From contig NZ_CABHMZ010000020.1 of NCBI RefSeq assembly GCF_902167705.1, positions 1 to 19,067 on the forward strand: 19,067 nt of DNA, read 5' to 3'. Numbering within the stretch: the stretch's first letter is position 1; every line of letters begins with the position of its first letter. Positions 6,768 to 16,179 of this stretch are shown one piece after another. The notes beneath the pieces are model-generated. The model did no database searches and was not told the origin of the DNA. It saw only the letters and a list, made by a program, of their open reading frames with translations. The position numbers and the translations under genes are program-made. The DNA comes from Streptococcus constellatus. Its GTDB lineage: Bacteria > Bacillota > Bacilli > Lactobacillales > Streptococcaceae.

Positions 6768-7268
6768 TTATTTTAATTTTTCAAATTTACCGTCTGTAAT
6801 TTCTTTAAAACCTTTACTTGTTAAGAGTTCTTTACTAGCTTTCATACTAATTTTTTTAGTTTTTCTCGTATTCTTATCTGTATACATTCCAGGCAAGGTT
6901 GCTAATTTATCAAAGTCTACTTTATTAAAGTTAATTTCTACAGTTTCCTTAACTCCCTTTTCTTCATAAGTGACTTTTTCTTTAATTCCCTCAATATTTT
7001 GATACATTTGAGAAGCTTTATCAATTCTGTCTTTAACATCTTCTTTTTTAGTAGCTCCTAAGGTTTTATAAGACCAAAATGAATCAGTAGTTTGTTTTGT
7101 GACAGTATCCCCTTTATAATAATAAGTTAATCGTAAGTCATATTGTAAACTTTGATCAATTCTTTGGAATGACATTGTTTTTTCCTGAGCTCCACATGCT
7201 CCAAGAATGATTAGTGAAATAATCGCTACGAAGCTAATCAATAATTGTTTAAAGTATCCTTTTTTCAT
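6768..7268 (-). CDS. YehR/DUF1307-like lipoprotein
   Basis: This 166-residue protein is a predicted membrane-anchored surface lipoprotein. A basic start and hydrophobic stretch (residues 9-21) lead to the lipobox LGAC, with Cys25 as the lipid-modified residue. The remainder, rich in Lys and Thr, includes a segment (about 30-75) with TMSFQRIDQSLQYDLRLTYYYKGD, resembling YehR/DUF1307 lipoproteins of unknown function. The ATG follows a GGAGGT site. It is the only gene on the minus strand between htrA and the window's right end, and it faces away from ychF. Its promoter appears to lie in one of two mirror-image arms in the upstream gap (7296-7330: TTGCGA, 16 bases, TATAGT on the minus strand). 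Confidence 0.85.
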   Translation of the reverse strand: MKKGYFKQLLISFVAIISLIILGACGAQEKTMSFQRIDQSLQYDLRLTYYYKGDTVTKQTTDSFWSYKTLGATKKEDVKDRIDKASQMYQNIEGIKEKVTYEEKGVKETVEINFNKVDFDKLATLPGMYTDKNTRKTKKISMKASKELLTSKGFKEITDGKFEKLK

Positions 7269-7295
7269 AGTATTACCTCCTGTCCCTTAATAAAA

Positions 7296-7411
7296 TTAGG
7301 GAACTATATAGCAGTTTACACCAATCGCAATATGTAGTATTTTAAAACAAGATTTTTGTAAATTCGACAACTATATTTTGGGGTTGTGTAAACAAGTATA
7401 TAATTCCCTAA
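7296..7411. repeat. Imperfect inverted repeat with outward-facing promoter-like arms
   Basis: The arms at 7296-7330 (minus strand) and 7378-7411 (plus strand) share the pattern TTGSGR, TTG, TGTAAAC, three bases, TATATARTTCCCTAA. Each contains a -10-like TATAGT or TATAAT and a -35-like TTGCGA or TTGGGG. They are 47 bases apart and point outward, one to the lipoprotein gene and one to ychF. It could be a duplicated regulated promoter or a small MITE-like element; TA flanks both GGG...CCC ends. Confidence 0.6.
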
Positions 7412-7487
7412 AATTATAATATTTTTATCAGGAAAATACAACATTTTACAAAAATGATTAAGTTATAAGTCAAATAGTGGTAAAGTA

Positions 7488-7496
7488 TGATATAAT
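7488..7496 (+). promoter_or_regulatory. Extended -10 promoter of ychF
   Basis: TGATATAAT (7488-7496) is a perfect extended -10. The -35 region (around 7468-7473, AGTCAA) is weak. The start would be near 7503, about 30 bases before the ychF ATG. Confidence 0.65.
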
Positions 7497-7532
7497 GGTT
7501 TATTGAATTGAAAAGATGAAAGGAAGAGTAAA

Positions 7533-8648
7533 ATGGCTTTAACAGCAGGAATTGTGGGATTGCCTAATGTTGGAAAATCCACTTTATTTAATGCAATTAC
7601 AAAAGCAGGAGCAGAGGCAGCTAACTATCCCTTTGCGACGATTGACCCTAATGTTGGACGGGTAGAAGTTCCAGATGCTCGTTTGGATAAATTAACAGAA
7701 CTTATCAAACCACAGAAAAAAGTTCCAACGACTTTTGAGTTTACAGATATTGCAGGGATTGTAAAAGGTGCTTCAAAAGGAGAGGGTCTAGGAAATAAAT
7801 TTTTAGCTAATATTCGTGAAGTAGACGCTATCGTTCATGTGGTTCGGGCTTTTGATGATGAAAATGTTATGCGAGAACAAGGACGTGAGTCAAGTTTTGT
7901 TGATCCAATGGCTGATATTGAAACAATTAATCTTGAGTTGATTTTAGCAGATTTAGAAAGTATCAATAAACGCTATGCACGTGTGGAAAAAGTTGCTCGA
8001 ACCCAAAAGGACAAAGATTCAGTAGCTGAGTTTCATGTTTTGCAAAAAATTAAGCCAGTTTTGGAAAATGGTTTATCAGCTCGTACCATTGAATTTGATG
8101 AGGAAGAACAAAAGATTGTCAAAAAATTATTTTTATTGACCACAAAACCAGTCCTTTATGTTGCTAATGTCAGCGAAGACGAGGTAGCAGATCCTGATAA
8201 TATTGAGTATGTTCAACAAATTCGTGAGTTTGCAGCAACTGAAAACGCAGAGGTAGTTGTTATATCTGCGCGTGCTGAAGAAGAAATTTCTGAGCTAGAT
8301 GATGAAGATAAAGCTGAATTTCTTGAAGCAATGGGATTGAATGAATCTGGGGTTGACAAATTAACCAGAGCAGCTTATCATTTATTAGGACTTGGAACTT
8401 ACTTTACAGCTGGTGAAAAGGAAGTTCGAGCTTGGACATTTAAACGTGGCATGAAAGCACCACAAGCAGCTGGCATTATTCACTCAGACTTTGAAAAAGG
8501 CTTCATCCGTGCTGTAACTATGTCTTATGATGAATTAGTGAAATATGGGAGTGAAAAAGCAGTCAAGGAAGCAGGACGGCTGCGCGAAGAAGGAAAAGAA
8601 TATATCGTTCAAGACGGCGATATTATGGAATTTAGATTTAATGTGTAA
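7533..8648 (+). CDS. ychF: Ribosome-associated ATPase YchF (OLA1/Obg family)
   Basis: YchF belongs to the Obg group of P-loop NTPases but prefers ATP; it associates with ribosomes and modulates stress responses and leaderless-mRNA translation. The 371-residue protein has G1 GLPNVGKS (9-16), G3 DIAG (72-75), and the family's altered G4 region NVSE (around 215) in place of NKxD, which explains the relaxed base specificity. A helical insert follows, then a C-terminal TGS domain (about 288-371) ending [14 protein letters not shown]. Length is normal. The ATG follows GAAAGGAAG. A terminator-like hairpin separates it from pth. Confidence 0.97.
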   Translation: MALTAGIVGLPNVGKSTLFNAITKAGAEAANYPFATIDPNVGRVEVPDARLDKLTELIKPQKKVPTTFEFTDIAGIVKGASKGEGLGNKFLANIREVDAIVHVVRAFDDENVMREQGRESSFVDPMADIETINLELILADLESINKRYARVEKVARTQKDKDSVAEFHVLQKIKPVLENGLSARTIEFDEEEQKIVKKLFLLTTKPVLYVANVSEDEVADPDNIEYVQQIREFAATENAEVVVISARAEEEISELDDEDKAEFLEAMGLNESGVDKLTRAAYHLLGLGTYFTAGEKEVRAWTFKRGMKAPQAAGIIHSDFEKGFIRAVTMSYDELVKYGSEKAVKEAGRLREEGKEYIVQDGDIMEFRFNV

Positions 8649-8673
8649 AGCATTGTAAACTAAATATAAACAA

Positions 8674-8712
8674 GGTTGGAAAAACTTTTCCAGCCCTTTT
8701 GGTCTTTTTAGA
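8674..8712 (+). terminator. Terminator-like hairpin between ychF and pth
   Basis: GGTTGGAAAA (8674-8683) pairs with TTTTCCAGCC (8686-8695) with one G-U; followed by CTTTTGGTCTTTTT. The interrupted T-run suggests partial termination with some read-through into pth. Confidence 0.65.
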
Positions 8713-8720
8713 GGTAAAAA

Positions 8721-9290
8721 ATGGTAAAGATGATTGTAGGTTTGGGAAATCCTGGAGAAAAATATTTTGAAACAAGACATAATGTCGGATTTATGCTGAT
8801 TGACAAAATGTGTAAAGAAGAAAACTTAAACTTTACAACTGATAAAATTTTTCAAGCAGAGATAGCTTCTACATTTTTAAATGGTGAGAAAGTGTATTTT
8901 GTAAAACCAACGACCTTTATGAATGAGAGTGGAAAAGCTGTTCATGCTCTTTTGTCTTATTATGGATTAGATATTGAAGATTTAGTGGTTATCTACGATG
9001 ACTTAGATATGGATATTGGAAAAATACGACTTAGAGCAAAAGGCTCTGCTGGTGGTCATAATGGCATCAAATCAATTATTAAACATATTGGAACTCAAGA
9101 ATTTAAACGAATTAAAATTGGCATTGGTCGTCCAAAAAATAATATGACAATTATTCATTATGTGCTAGGAAAATTTGCAAAAGAAGACTATATTACAATT
9201 TTGAACACACTTGATAAAGTTGACAATGCTGTAAATCATTATTTACAATCTAATAATTTTGAACAAACAATGCAACAATACAATGGATAA
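8721..9290 (+). CDS. pth: Peptidyl-tRNA hydrolase
   Basis: Pth cleaves the ester bond of peptidyl-tRNAs that drop off ribosomes, recycling tRNA; it is essential in most bacteria. The 189-residue protein has all the catalytic and binding residues at the E. coli positions: Asn10, His20, Asn68, Asp93 and Asn114 (visible in [27 protein letters not shown] and GGHNG). The start [12 protein letters not shown] follows GAGGTAAAAA. The end overlaps upstream candidate starts of mfd, so the two are cotranscribed. Confidence 0.97.
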   Translation: MVKMIVGLGNPGEKYFETRHNVGFMLIDKMCKEENLNFTTDKIFQAEIASTFLNGEKVYFVKPTTFMNESGKAVHALLSYYGLDIEDLVVIYDDLDMDIGKIRLRAKGSAGGHNGIKSIIKHIGTQEFKRIKIGIGRPKNNMTIIHYVLGKFAKEDYITILNTLDKVDNAVNHYLQSNNFEQTMQQYNG

Positions 9291-9294
9291 AAAG

Positions 9295-12200
9295 ATGGAT
9301 ATTATTGAGTTATTTAATCAAAATAAACAGATAGCTGATTGGCAAAGAAATCTAAATAAATCAACTCGGCAACTATTGATGGGATTGTTATCTTCAAGTA
9401 AAGCTATTACAATGGCCTCTTGTGTAGAAGAAAATCATAAAATTTTGATTTTAACATCTAGTTATAGTGAGGCAGAAAAACTTTCTAGTGACTTGATTGG
9501 ATTGTTGGGAGAGAAAAAAGTATATACATTTCTTGCAGCTGATACTCCGTTAGCTGAGTTTGTCTTTTCTTCTCAAGAAAAGATTTTTTCTCGTTTAGAA
9601 GCTTTAGATTTTTTATTAGATTCTCAACAATCAGGATTTTTGATAGTTAATGTGGCAGCTAGTCAACTATTTTTACCCAATCCTGTTAATTTCAATTCAG
9701 CATATATTGATCTAAAAATAGGGCAAGAATATGAATTAAAAGATTTGATTCATCAATTGTCAAATTCGGGTTATAAGCAAGTATCACAAGTATTGAACCA
9801 AGGGGAATTCAGTCTTCGTGGTGATATTTTAGATATTTTTGAGCGCTCTAGTCAAATGCCTTTTAGGATTGAATTTTTTGGTGATGAAGTTGATGGTATT
9901 CGTCTATTTAATCCTGAAAGTCAAATTTCTATTCAAAATGTAGAACATGTGTGTGTTCATCCTGCTACAGATATCATATTTGCTAAAGCAGATTATAAAA
10001 ATGCACAGAAAAAAATAGAAAATCTTATAGAAAAAACTGTAGATTTAACGTTGAAATCCTATTTAAAGGAAGTTTTAGCTAGTATAAAAGAACAAACTCA
10101 ACATACTGATATTAGAAAATTATTATCTTGTTTTTATCAAAATGAATGGACAATTCTTGATTATCTTCCAAAACATAGCCCGATTTTCTTTGATGACTTT
10201 CAAAAAATTATGAATAAGCATGCTCAATTTCAATTAGAAGCAGCAAATTTATTGACAGAAGATTTACAAAACAGTAAAGCTGTTGCAAATCAATCTTATT
10301 TTGCAGATACATATTCAATATTTAGAAAGTATAAACCTGCTACCTTCTTTTCAAATTTTCATAAAGGATTGGGAAATTTAAAATTTGATTCTCTTTATCA
10401 GTTTAATCAGTATCCTATGCAGGAATTTTTTAGTCAATTTCAGCTTTTGAAAGAAGAGATTAGTCGATATAAAAAATCTAACTACACGATCATTATACAA
10501 TCAAATTCTTTATTGACTTTACAAAGTTTACATAAAAATTTACAAGAATATGAAATTCCACTCGATTATGTTAATGATACTAAAATTCATAAACATGCTA
10601 TTCAGTTAGTAGAAGGACATTTAATTCAAGGATTTAATTTTGTAGATGAAAAAATTGTTTTAATCACTGAATATGATATTCTGCAAAAAAAAGTAAAACG
10701 AAAAGTTCGCAGGCAGAATATTTCTAATGCTGAACGTTTGAAAAATTATAATGAGCTGGAAAAAGGAGATTATGTTGTTCATAACGTTCATGGAATCGGT
10801 CGATATTTAGGGATTGAAACGATTGAAATTTCAGGAATTCATCGTGATTATCTCACTATTCAATATCAAAATGCAGATCGTATTTCTATTCCTGTTGATC
10901 AGATTCATCTACTTTCTAAATATGTTGCGAGTGATGGTAAAGCGCCTAAAATCAATAAATTAAATGATGGACGTTTTCAAAAAACTAAACAGAGAGTACA
11001 ACATCAAGTCGAAGACATTGCTGAGGATTTAATCAAACTTTATGCAGAGAGAAGTCAACTAAAGGGATTTGCGTTTTCTAGTGATGATTCTTATCAGCAA
11101 GAATTTGATAATGATTTTCCTTATGTAGAAACAGAAGATCAGTTGCGTTCTATAAAAGAAGTTAAAAAAGACATGGAAAGTGATCATCCTATGGATCGTC
11201 TTTTAGTTGGGGATGTTGGTTTTGGGAAGACGGAAGTAGCTATGAGAGCTGCTTTTAAAGCAGTAAATGATCATAAACAAGTGGCAATTTTAGTTCCAAC
11301 TACTGTTTTAGCTCAACAACATTATACGAATTTTAAGGAACGTTTCAATGATTTTCCTGTCAATATTGAAGTATTAAGTCGCTTTAAAAGTAAATCAGAA
11401 CAAAAAACAATTTTAGAAAAATTAAAAAAAGGGCAGGTGGATATTATTATTGGAACGCATCGTCTCCTGTCAAAAGATATTGTATTTGCTGATTTGGGAC
11501 TCATTGTTATTGATGAGGAACAACGCTTTGGAGTTAAACATAAAGAAAAATTAAAAGAGTTGAAAACGAAAGTTGATGTTTTAACTTTGACGGCAACTCC
11601 TATTCCGCGTACACTTCACATGTCTATGTTAGGTATACGTGATTTATCAGTTATTGAAACTCCTCCAACAAATCGCTATCCTGTTCAAACTTATGTTTTA
11701 GAAAATAATGCAACAGTTATTAGAGATGCAGTTTTAAGAGAAATGGATCGAGGAGGACAGGTTTACTATCTTTACAATAAAGTTGACACAATGGAGCAAA
11801 AAGTTTCAGAATTGAAAGAATTGATTCCAGAGGCTTCTATCGGATATGTGCATGGTCAAATGAGTGAAATTCTTCTTGAAAATACTTTACTTGATTTTAT
11901 TAATGGGGAATATAATCTTTTAGTCACAACGACTATTATTGAAACGGGTGTTGATATTCCTAATGTTAATACTCTTTTTATTGAAAATGCAGATCATATG
12001 GGATTGTCAACTTTATATCAATTACGAGGGCGTGTTGGTCGTAGTAATCGTATTGCTTATGCCTATCTCATGTATCGCCCTGACAAGGCTTTGACAGAAA
12101 TTTCTGAAAAACGTTTGGAAACTATAAAAGGATTTACAGAATTAGGTTCTGGTTTTAAAATCGCTATGCGAGATTTATCCATTCGTGGTGCTGGAAATAT

Positions 12201-12789
12201 TTTAGGAAGTTCACAATCTGGCTTTATTGATTCTGTTGGATTTGAGATGTATTCTCAATTATTAGAAGAGGCTATTGCTAAAAAACAAGGTAAAGAAAAA
12301 AGAAGGCAAAAAGGAAATGCTGAAATTAATTTGCAGATTGATGCTTATCTTCCTAGCGATTATATTGCTGATGAAAGGCAAAAAATTGAAATTTACAAAC
12401 GTATTCGCGAGATTGACAGTCGTGTAAATTATGAAGAATTACAGAATGAATTGATAGATCGTTTCGGAGAATATCCAGATGTTGTTGCCTTTTTATTAGA
12501 AATTGGTCTTGTAAAGTCTTATTTAGATCAAGTTTTTGTTCAGCTCGTTGAAAAAAAGCAACAATCTGTGATTGTCCGATTTGAAAAAGTTTCTCAACAG
12601 TTTTTCTTAACTCAAGATTACTTTGAAGCTCTTTCTGTAACAAATTTAAAAGCAAGAATTTCAGAAAATAAAGGATTGATTGAAGTTATATTTGATGTAA
12701 AAAATAAAAAAGATTATGAAATTTTAGAAGGACTTCTGCAGTTTTCAGAAAAGTTGGTAGAAATTAAAAATCAAAAGAAAGATTGCTAA
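9295..12789 (+). CDS. mfd: Transcription-repair coupling factor Mfd
   Basis: Mfd is a DNA translocase that removes RNA polymerase stalled at lesions and recruits UvrA for nucleotide-excision repair. From this start it has 1164 residues, the usual length. In order: a UvrB-like damage-recognition region (about 1-340), the RNA-polymerase-interacting CarD-like domain (about 485-560, beginning KGDYVVHNVHGIGRY), and the RecG-like motor with Walker A GDVGFGKTE (about 639-647), DEEQ (about 739-742) and TATPIPRT (about 766-773). A C-terminal TRCF domain follows. In-frame ATGs at 9259 and 9283 lie inside pth; MDIIELF at 9295 matches streptococcal Mfd beginnings and has GGATAAAAAG before it. The true start could be 9283. 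Confidence 0.95.
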   Translation: MDIIELFNQNKQIADWQRNLNKSTRQLLMGLLSSSKAITMASCVEENHKILILTSSYSEAEKLSSDLIGLLGEKKVYTFLAADTPLAEFVFSSQEKIFSRLEALDFLLDSQQSGFLIVNVAASQLFLPNPVNFNSAYIDLKIGQEYELKDLIHQLSNSGYKQVSQVLNQGEFSLRGDILDIFERSSQMPFRIEFFGDEVDGIRLFNPESQISIQNVEHVCVHPATDIIFAKADYKNAQKKIENLIEKTVDLTLKSYLKEVLASIKEQTQHTDIRKLLSCFYQNEWTILDYLPKHSPIFFDDFQKIMNKHAQFQLEAANLLTEDLQNSKAVANQSYFADTYSIFRKYKPATFFSNFHKGLGNLKFDSLYQFNQYPMQEFFSQFQLLKEEISRYKKSNYTIIIQSNSLLTLQSLHKNLQEYEIPLDYVNDTKIHKHAIQLVEGHLIQGFNFVDEKIVLITEYDILQKKVKRKVRRQNISNAERLKNYNELEKGDYVVHNVHGIGRYLGIETIEISGIHRDYLTIQYQNADRISIPVDQIHLLSKYVASDGKAPKINKLNDGRFQKTKQRVQHQVEDIAEDLIKLYAERSQLKGFAFSSDDSYQQEFDNDFPYVETEDQLRSIKEVKKDMESDHPMDRLLVGDVGFGKTEVAMRAAFKAVNDHKQVAILVPTTVLAQQHYTNFKERFNDFPVNIEVLSRFKSKSEQKTILEKLKKGQVDIIIGTHRLLSKDIVFADLGLIVIDEEQRFGVKHKEKLKELKTKVDVLTLTATPIPRTLHMSMLGIRDLSVIETPPTNRYPVQTYVLENNATVIRDAVLREMDRGGQVYYLYNKVDTMEQKVSELKELIPEASIGYVHGQMSEILLENTLLDFINGEYNLLVTTTIIETGVDIPNVNTLFIENADHMGLSTLYQLRGRVGRSNRIAYAYLMYRPDKALTEISEKRLETIKGFTELGSGFKIAMRDLSIRGAGNILGSSQSGFIDSVGFEMYSQLLEEAIAKKQGKEKRRQKGNAEINLQIDAYLPSDYIADERQKIEIYKRIREIDSRVNYEELQNELIDRFGEYPDVVAFLLEIGLVKSYLDQVFVQLVEKKQQSVIVRFEKVSQQFFLTQDYFEALSVTNLKARISENKGLIEVIFDVKNKKDYEILEGLLQFSEKLVEIKNQKKDC

Positions 12790-12809
12790 CTTTACAATTT
12801 TGTAAAGTT
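12788..12809. repeat. Perfect palindrome after mfd
   Basis: A 22-base perfect palindrome (left half AACTTTACAAT) begins inside the mfd stop codon. No clean T-run follows, so termination is doubtful. It precedes two -10-like elements for rqcP: TATAAT (12821-12826) and TGGTAAAAT (12841-12849). Confidence 0.5.
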
Positions 12810-12868
12810 TCGCTTTCATCTATAATATTTTCTTAAAAAATGGTAAAATAATGAATTGAGGTAACTTT

Positions 12869-13135
12869 ATGAGATTAGATAAATATTTAAAAGTATCCCG
12901 TATTATAAAACGTCGTCCTATCGCTAAAGAGGTGGCCGATAAGGGAAGAATTAAAGTAAATGGAATTTTAGCTAAAAGTTCAACAGATTTAAAAATCAAT
13001 GATGAAATAGAGATTCGTTTTGGAAATAAAATTTTATTAGTTCGTGTTCTAGAAATGAAAGACAGTACTAAAAAAGAAGATGCTGCTAAAATGTATGAAA
13101 TTATAAAAGAAACAAGGGTAGAAGTCGATGGCTAG
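12869..13135 (+). CDS. rqcP: RNA-binding S4 domain protein RqcP (YabO/Hsp15-like)
   Basis: RqcP acts with RqcH in ribosome-associated quality control, stabilising P-site tRNA on the split 50S subunit during alanine tailing of stalled chains. At 88 residues it is of normal size. The S4 fold covers about residues 1-60 ([20 protein letters not shown]... [27 protein letters not shown]), with a short charged tail. An extended -10 (TGGTAAAAT, 12841-12849) and a GAGGTAAC site lie upstream. The end overlaps divIC by 8 bases, starting a tight operon through hpt. Confidence 0.92.
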   Translation: MRLDKYLKVSRIIKRRPIAKEVADKGRIKVNGILAKSSTDLKINDEIEIRFGNKILLVRVLEMKDSTKKEDAAKMYEIIKETRVEVDG

Positions 13136-13496
13136 AAATATTGTTCAATTAAATAATCGCTATATACAAGATGAAAATCAACATCGCCGTTATTTAGAGC
13201 AAGAAAGAAGAAAAAAGAATCGCTTTATGGGTTGGGTATTGATTTTAGTCATCTTATTGTTTATTTTACCGACATTTAATTTGGTTCAAAGTTATCAAAA
13301 TTTACTAGAACGCCGGACACAACTGACGCATCTACAAAAGAAATATGAGGAAATAAGCAGCGAAAAAGAATCTCAAAAAGCTTTTGCTAGCAAATTAAAA
13401 GATGAAGAGTATGCTGCAAAGTATGCACGCGCTAAATATTATTATTCTAAACAAGGGGAATATGTTTATACAATCCCAGGATTGTTACCACAGTAA
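13128..13496 (+). CDS. divIC: Cell division protein DivIC (FtsB-like septum protein)
   Basis: This is a 122-residue bitopic membrane protein of the divisome that forms a complex with DivIB/FtsQ and FtsL and helps activate septal wall synthesis. A basic cytoplasmic N-terminus (1-32) precedes one transmembrane helix (about 33-53), an extracellular coiled coil (about 55-95), and the conserved [20 protein letters not shown] segment (about 96-115) of the DivIC/FtsB family. It overlaps rqcP by 8 bases and is followed after two bases by a small ORF. Confidence 0.93.
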   Translation: MARNIVQLNNRYIQDENQHRRYLEQERRKKNRFMGWVLILVILLFILPTFNLVQSYQNLLERRTQLTHLQKKYEEISSEKESQKAFASKLKDEEYAAKYARAKYYYSKQGEYVYTIPGLLPQ

Positions 13497-13498
13497 AA

Positions 13499-13627
13499 AT
13501 GGAAAAATTATTACAAACAGTTGAACAATTTTTGGAGTTTTCTGATGAAAAATTAGAAGAATTGTCCAGAAAGAATCAGGCTTTAAAATTAGAAGAGACT
13601 AAAAAGGAAAGGGGAGAGCATGCGTAA
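13499..13627 (+). CDS. Small acidic/charged protein, SP_0009 family
   Basis: A 42-codon ORF (MEKLLQTVEQFLEFSDEKLE..., ending KERGEHA) starts two bases after the divIC stop and overlaps the next gene by 8 bases. It is strongly charged and probably a single helix or coiled coil, with no membrane segment. A small conserved protein at this position is annotated in pneumococcus as SP_0009; its role is unknown, and position suggests a link to division or the wall. It is preceded by weak ribosome-binding sequence, so translation is probably coupled to divIC. It is too short for ordinary ORF cut-offs. Confidence 0.8.
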   Translation: MEKLLQTVEQFLEFSDEKLEELSRKNQALKLEETKKERGEHA

Positions 13628-14900
13628 GTTGCTATTTCTATTATTGTTGCCAGCATTTTTTACTGCAAAACTAGTAGTAAGTACAGAACAAGATGTCGAA
13701 TTGACTGCAAAGCAACAGTATGAAATCATTAGTACGACATACAGTAACTATTACACTGACCTTCCAACAAATCCAAATGTTTATGAGCAACTTCTAACTT
13801 ATACATCATTAAATTTAGAAAAAGTAGCTGGAAGTTTAGCTCCTAATACACCAATTAAATTTTCTGAATTGCAGGTCAATGAACAAGGTATTCCAGTATT
13901 TAAACTCGCAAATGGCCAATTTGTTCCTGCTGATAAGCGAATGATTTATGATGATGTTGTCCAATCTAGTGCAGATGTTTCTCAAACAATGTGGCTTAGG
14001 CCATCATTTGTAGTTTACAATCAAGCTTTTGTAAATGGAACAAAGGAAGTGAAGACGAATTTATCACCTTATCATTCAGTGAAAATTACTCAACTTGCTG
14101 AGACAACATCCGGAAAATATGCTCATGTTGAAGGCAAAGGTTGGATTGATGTGAAATACTTGTCTGATACAGATAATCGTATGGATAAAGTTCAAGAGAT
14201 TTTAACAAGCAAGTATAATAAAGCAGACTATTCTATCTATGTAAAACAATTAGATTCTGGAAAAACTGCTGGTATCAACCCAGATTTAGAAATGTATTCT
14301 GCTAGTGTAGCGAAACTTCCCATTCTTTATTATGCTCAGAAGCAATTAAATGAAGGAAAATACAAACCATTTTCTGGTTTAAAATATATTCCTGCTGTAA
14401 ATGACTATTCAGGTGCTTATGATACAGAAGGTAGTGGAAGCATTTCTAAAAAATCAGATAATAAGTCCTACAGCATTCAAGATTTGATGAACCATATTGC
14501 AAAAGAATCAGATAATGCAGCTACAAATATTTTAGGATATTATATTACCAATCAATCAGACAGCACTTATCAAACAACAATTGAGCAAATTGCTGGGAAA
14601 AAATGGGATGTGGAAAAACGCGATGCTTCAGCAAGGATGGCAGGAAATGTGATGGAAGCTATCTATGAACAAAATGGGGACATTATCAATGCACTATCAC
14701 AAACAAATTTTGATGAGCAGCGTATTTCTAAAAATATAAATGCAAAAGTTGCCCATAAAATTGGAGATGCTTATGATTTTAAGCATGATGTTGCTATCGT
14801 TTATACTAACTCTCCTTTTGTTCTGTCTATTTTTACAAATCATTCTGATTATGATACCATTTCTAAAATTGCAGATGACATTTATGAGGTTTTGAAATGA
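13620..14900 (+). CDS. Exported serine hydrolase (class A beta-lactamase / PBP-like fold)
   Basis: This 426-residue secreted or membrane-attached protein begins with a signal sequence (about 1-21) and an N-terminal extension. An SH3-like/GW-like segment (about 125-182, ending EGKGWIDVKYL) comes next, then a penicillin-interacting fold. The three active-site motifs are visible: Ser229-Val-Ala-Lys232, Ser297-Asp-Asn299 and Lys380-Ile-Gly382 in place of KTG. Substrate is unknown; in this wall and division operon it may act on peptidoglycan, and nothing shows it confers drug resistance. The ATG lies within the preceding small ORF after AGGGGAGAG, and the stop overlaps tilS (ATGA). Confidence 0.88.
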   Translation: MRKLLFLLLLPAFFTAKLVVSTEQDVELTAKQQYEIISTTYSNYYTDLPTNPNVYEQLLTYTSLNLEKVAGSLAPNTPIKFSELQVNEQGIPVFKLANGQFVPADKRMIYDDVVQSSADVSQTMWLRPSFVVYNQAFVNGTKEVKTNLSPYHSVKITQLAETTSGKYAHVEGKGWIDVKYLSDTDNRMDKVQEILTSKYNKADYSIYVKQLDSGKTAGINPDLEMYSASVAKLPILYYAQKQLNEGKYKPFSGLKYIPAVNDYSGAYDTEGSGSISKKSDNKSYSIQDLMNHIAKESDNAATNILGYYITNQSDSTYQTTIEQIAGKKWDVEKRDASARMAGNVMEAIYEQNGDIINALSQTNFDEQRISKNINAKVAHKIGDAYDFKHDVAIVYTNSPFVLSIFTNHSDYDTISKIADDIYEVLK

Positions 14901-16174
14901 TGGGACAACGATTTTTTCAGTTGGTGCAAAAAAAAGGCTATTTTAAACATCATAGAAAAATTTTACTTGCCATTTCTGGTGGACTAGATTCTATGACTTT
15001 GCTTGATTGGCTTTATAAGTATCGTGAAAAATTAGAAATAGAAATTTGTCTTGCTCATGTCAATCATGGAGTGAGAGAAGAATCTGACTTTGAAGAAGAA
15101 GAACTAAAAAAAATAGCAAAGAAACTTGGTGTAAGGATTTTTACATCGAGTTTTTCTGGTCCATTTTCAGAACAAAAAGCACGTGATTTTCGGTATACTT
15201 TTTTCAAAAAAATTATGAAAGAGGAACAATGCACGGCATTAGTAACAGCACATCATGCTGATGACCAAGCAGAAACGATTTTTATGAGAATTCTCCGTGG
15301 CAGTCGTTTATTTCATATTTCAGGAATGAAAGAAAAACAAAAATTTGCAAATGGAGAATTGATAAGACCGTTGCTTTCTTTTCAAAAATCAGATTTCCCT
15401 CTTATTTTTCATTTTGAGGATTGGACAAATCAAGAGAACCATTATTTACGTAATCGAATTCGGAATGAGTATTTTCCGTTGTTAGAACAAGAAAATCCGC
15501 AGTTTAGAAAGCATTTAATAGAATTGGGAACAGAAATTTCTCAAATGCAGGACGCATTAGCATATTTAACTAAAAATATTGAATTAACAAATCTGCAGGA
15601 ATTTCAATCTCAACCATATTTTGTGCAAAGTTTTTTGCTACAGACTTATTTAAAAAATTTTCCTGAGCTGCAGATCAGGAAAGCACAGTTTGCTGATGTT
15701 TTAGCAATCTTGAACAAGCAATCTAATTATCAGCAACCACTTAAAGCGGGTTATGAACTCTATAAAAATTATGATTCCTTTGAGATTCGAAAAATCAGTC
15801 CACAGTCGGATTTAAAAGAGGATTCAATTTTGTTAAAATATAACGACATTGTGGAATATGGTCATTATCGCTTTTCCTTTGGAAAAGAGCTTCATGGAAA
15901 AAACATCCAAGAAGTGTTTGTTTCACGTGAAACAGAAGTTTTACTTCGGCATAGAAAAGAACAAGATGAAATTATCTTGAACCAACACCATAAAAAGCTT
16001 CGTCGTTACTTTATTGATCAAAAAATCCCTATAGATCAAAGAAAAAGTGCTATTATCATTGAGCAAAATGGGAAAATCTTAGCAATTGCTGGAATCGTAG
16101 CAAGTGATTTGAGTAAGAGTCAAAAAAATGATATAATGTATAACAAACTTTATATACAAAATTTAGATAGGTAA
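14897..16174 (+). CDS. tilS: tRNA(Ile)-lysidine synthase
   Basis: TilS attaches lysine to C34 of tRNA-Ile(CAU) using ATP, switching it from Met to Ile decoding; it is essential. The 425-residue protein has the PP-loop SGGLDS (27-32), [11 protein letters not shown] (about 53-63), [18 protein letters not shown] and the [16 protein letters not shown] segment. C-terminal substrate-binding domains follow. It overlaps the preceding gene by 4 bases (ATGA) and ends 5 bases before hpt. Adjacency of tilS, hpt and ftsH is conserved across Firmicutes. A parS site is embedded in its coding sequence. Confidence 0.97.
   Translation: MMGQRFFQLVQKKGYFKHHRKILLAISGGLDSMTLLDWLYKYREKLEIEICLAHVNHGVREESDFEEEELKKIAKKLGVRIFTSSFSGPFSEQKARDFRYTFFKKIMKEEQCTALVTAHHADDQAETIFMRILRGSRLFHISGMKEKQKFANGELIRPLLSFQKSDFPLIFHFEDWTNQENHYLRNRIRNEYFPLLEQENPQFRKHLIELGTEISQMQDALAYLTKNIELTNLQEFQSQPYFVQSFLLQTYLKNFPELQIRKAQFADVLAILNKQSNYQQPLKAGYELYKNYDSFEIRKISPQSDLKEDSILLKYNDIVEYGHYRFSFGKELHGKNIQEVFVSRETEVLLRHRKEQDEIILNQHHKKLRRYFIDQKIPIDQRKSAIIIEQNGKILAIAGIVASDLSKSQKNDIMYNKLYIQNLDR
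15919..15934. other. parS centromere site inside tilS
   Basis: TGTTTCACGTGAAACA is a perfect 16-base palindrome and differs from the standard parS TGTTCCACGTGAAACA only by restoring symmetry. It encodes part of the tilS segment VFVSRETEV. It lies about 10.6 kb after oriC, where origin-proximal parS sites are expected, and is the likely target of the ParB encoded at 2910. I found no second match in this window. Confidence 0.9.
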
Positions 16175-16179
16175 AAAAG

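Noticed and set aside
7459..7475. Possible second CiaR box before ychF (ATTAAG-TTATA-...)
   Set aside because: The second half-site is AGTCAA, not WTTAAG, so the repeat fails.
8535..8780. Minus-strand ORF spanning the ychF end and pth start
   Set aside because: Antisense to two well-supported genes and without recognisable features. The same applies to minus-strand ORFs at 11322-11504, 12353-12655, 16616-16801 and 17133-17336.
15186..15201. Second parS-like site around CACGTG in tilS
   Set aside because: Only the central CACGTG matches; the flanks are not TGTTT/AAACA. Other CACGTG hits in the window fail likewise.
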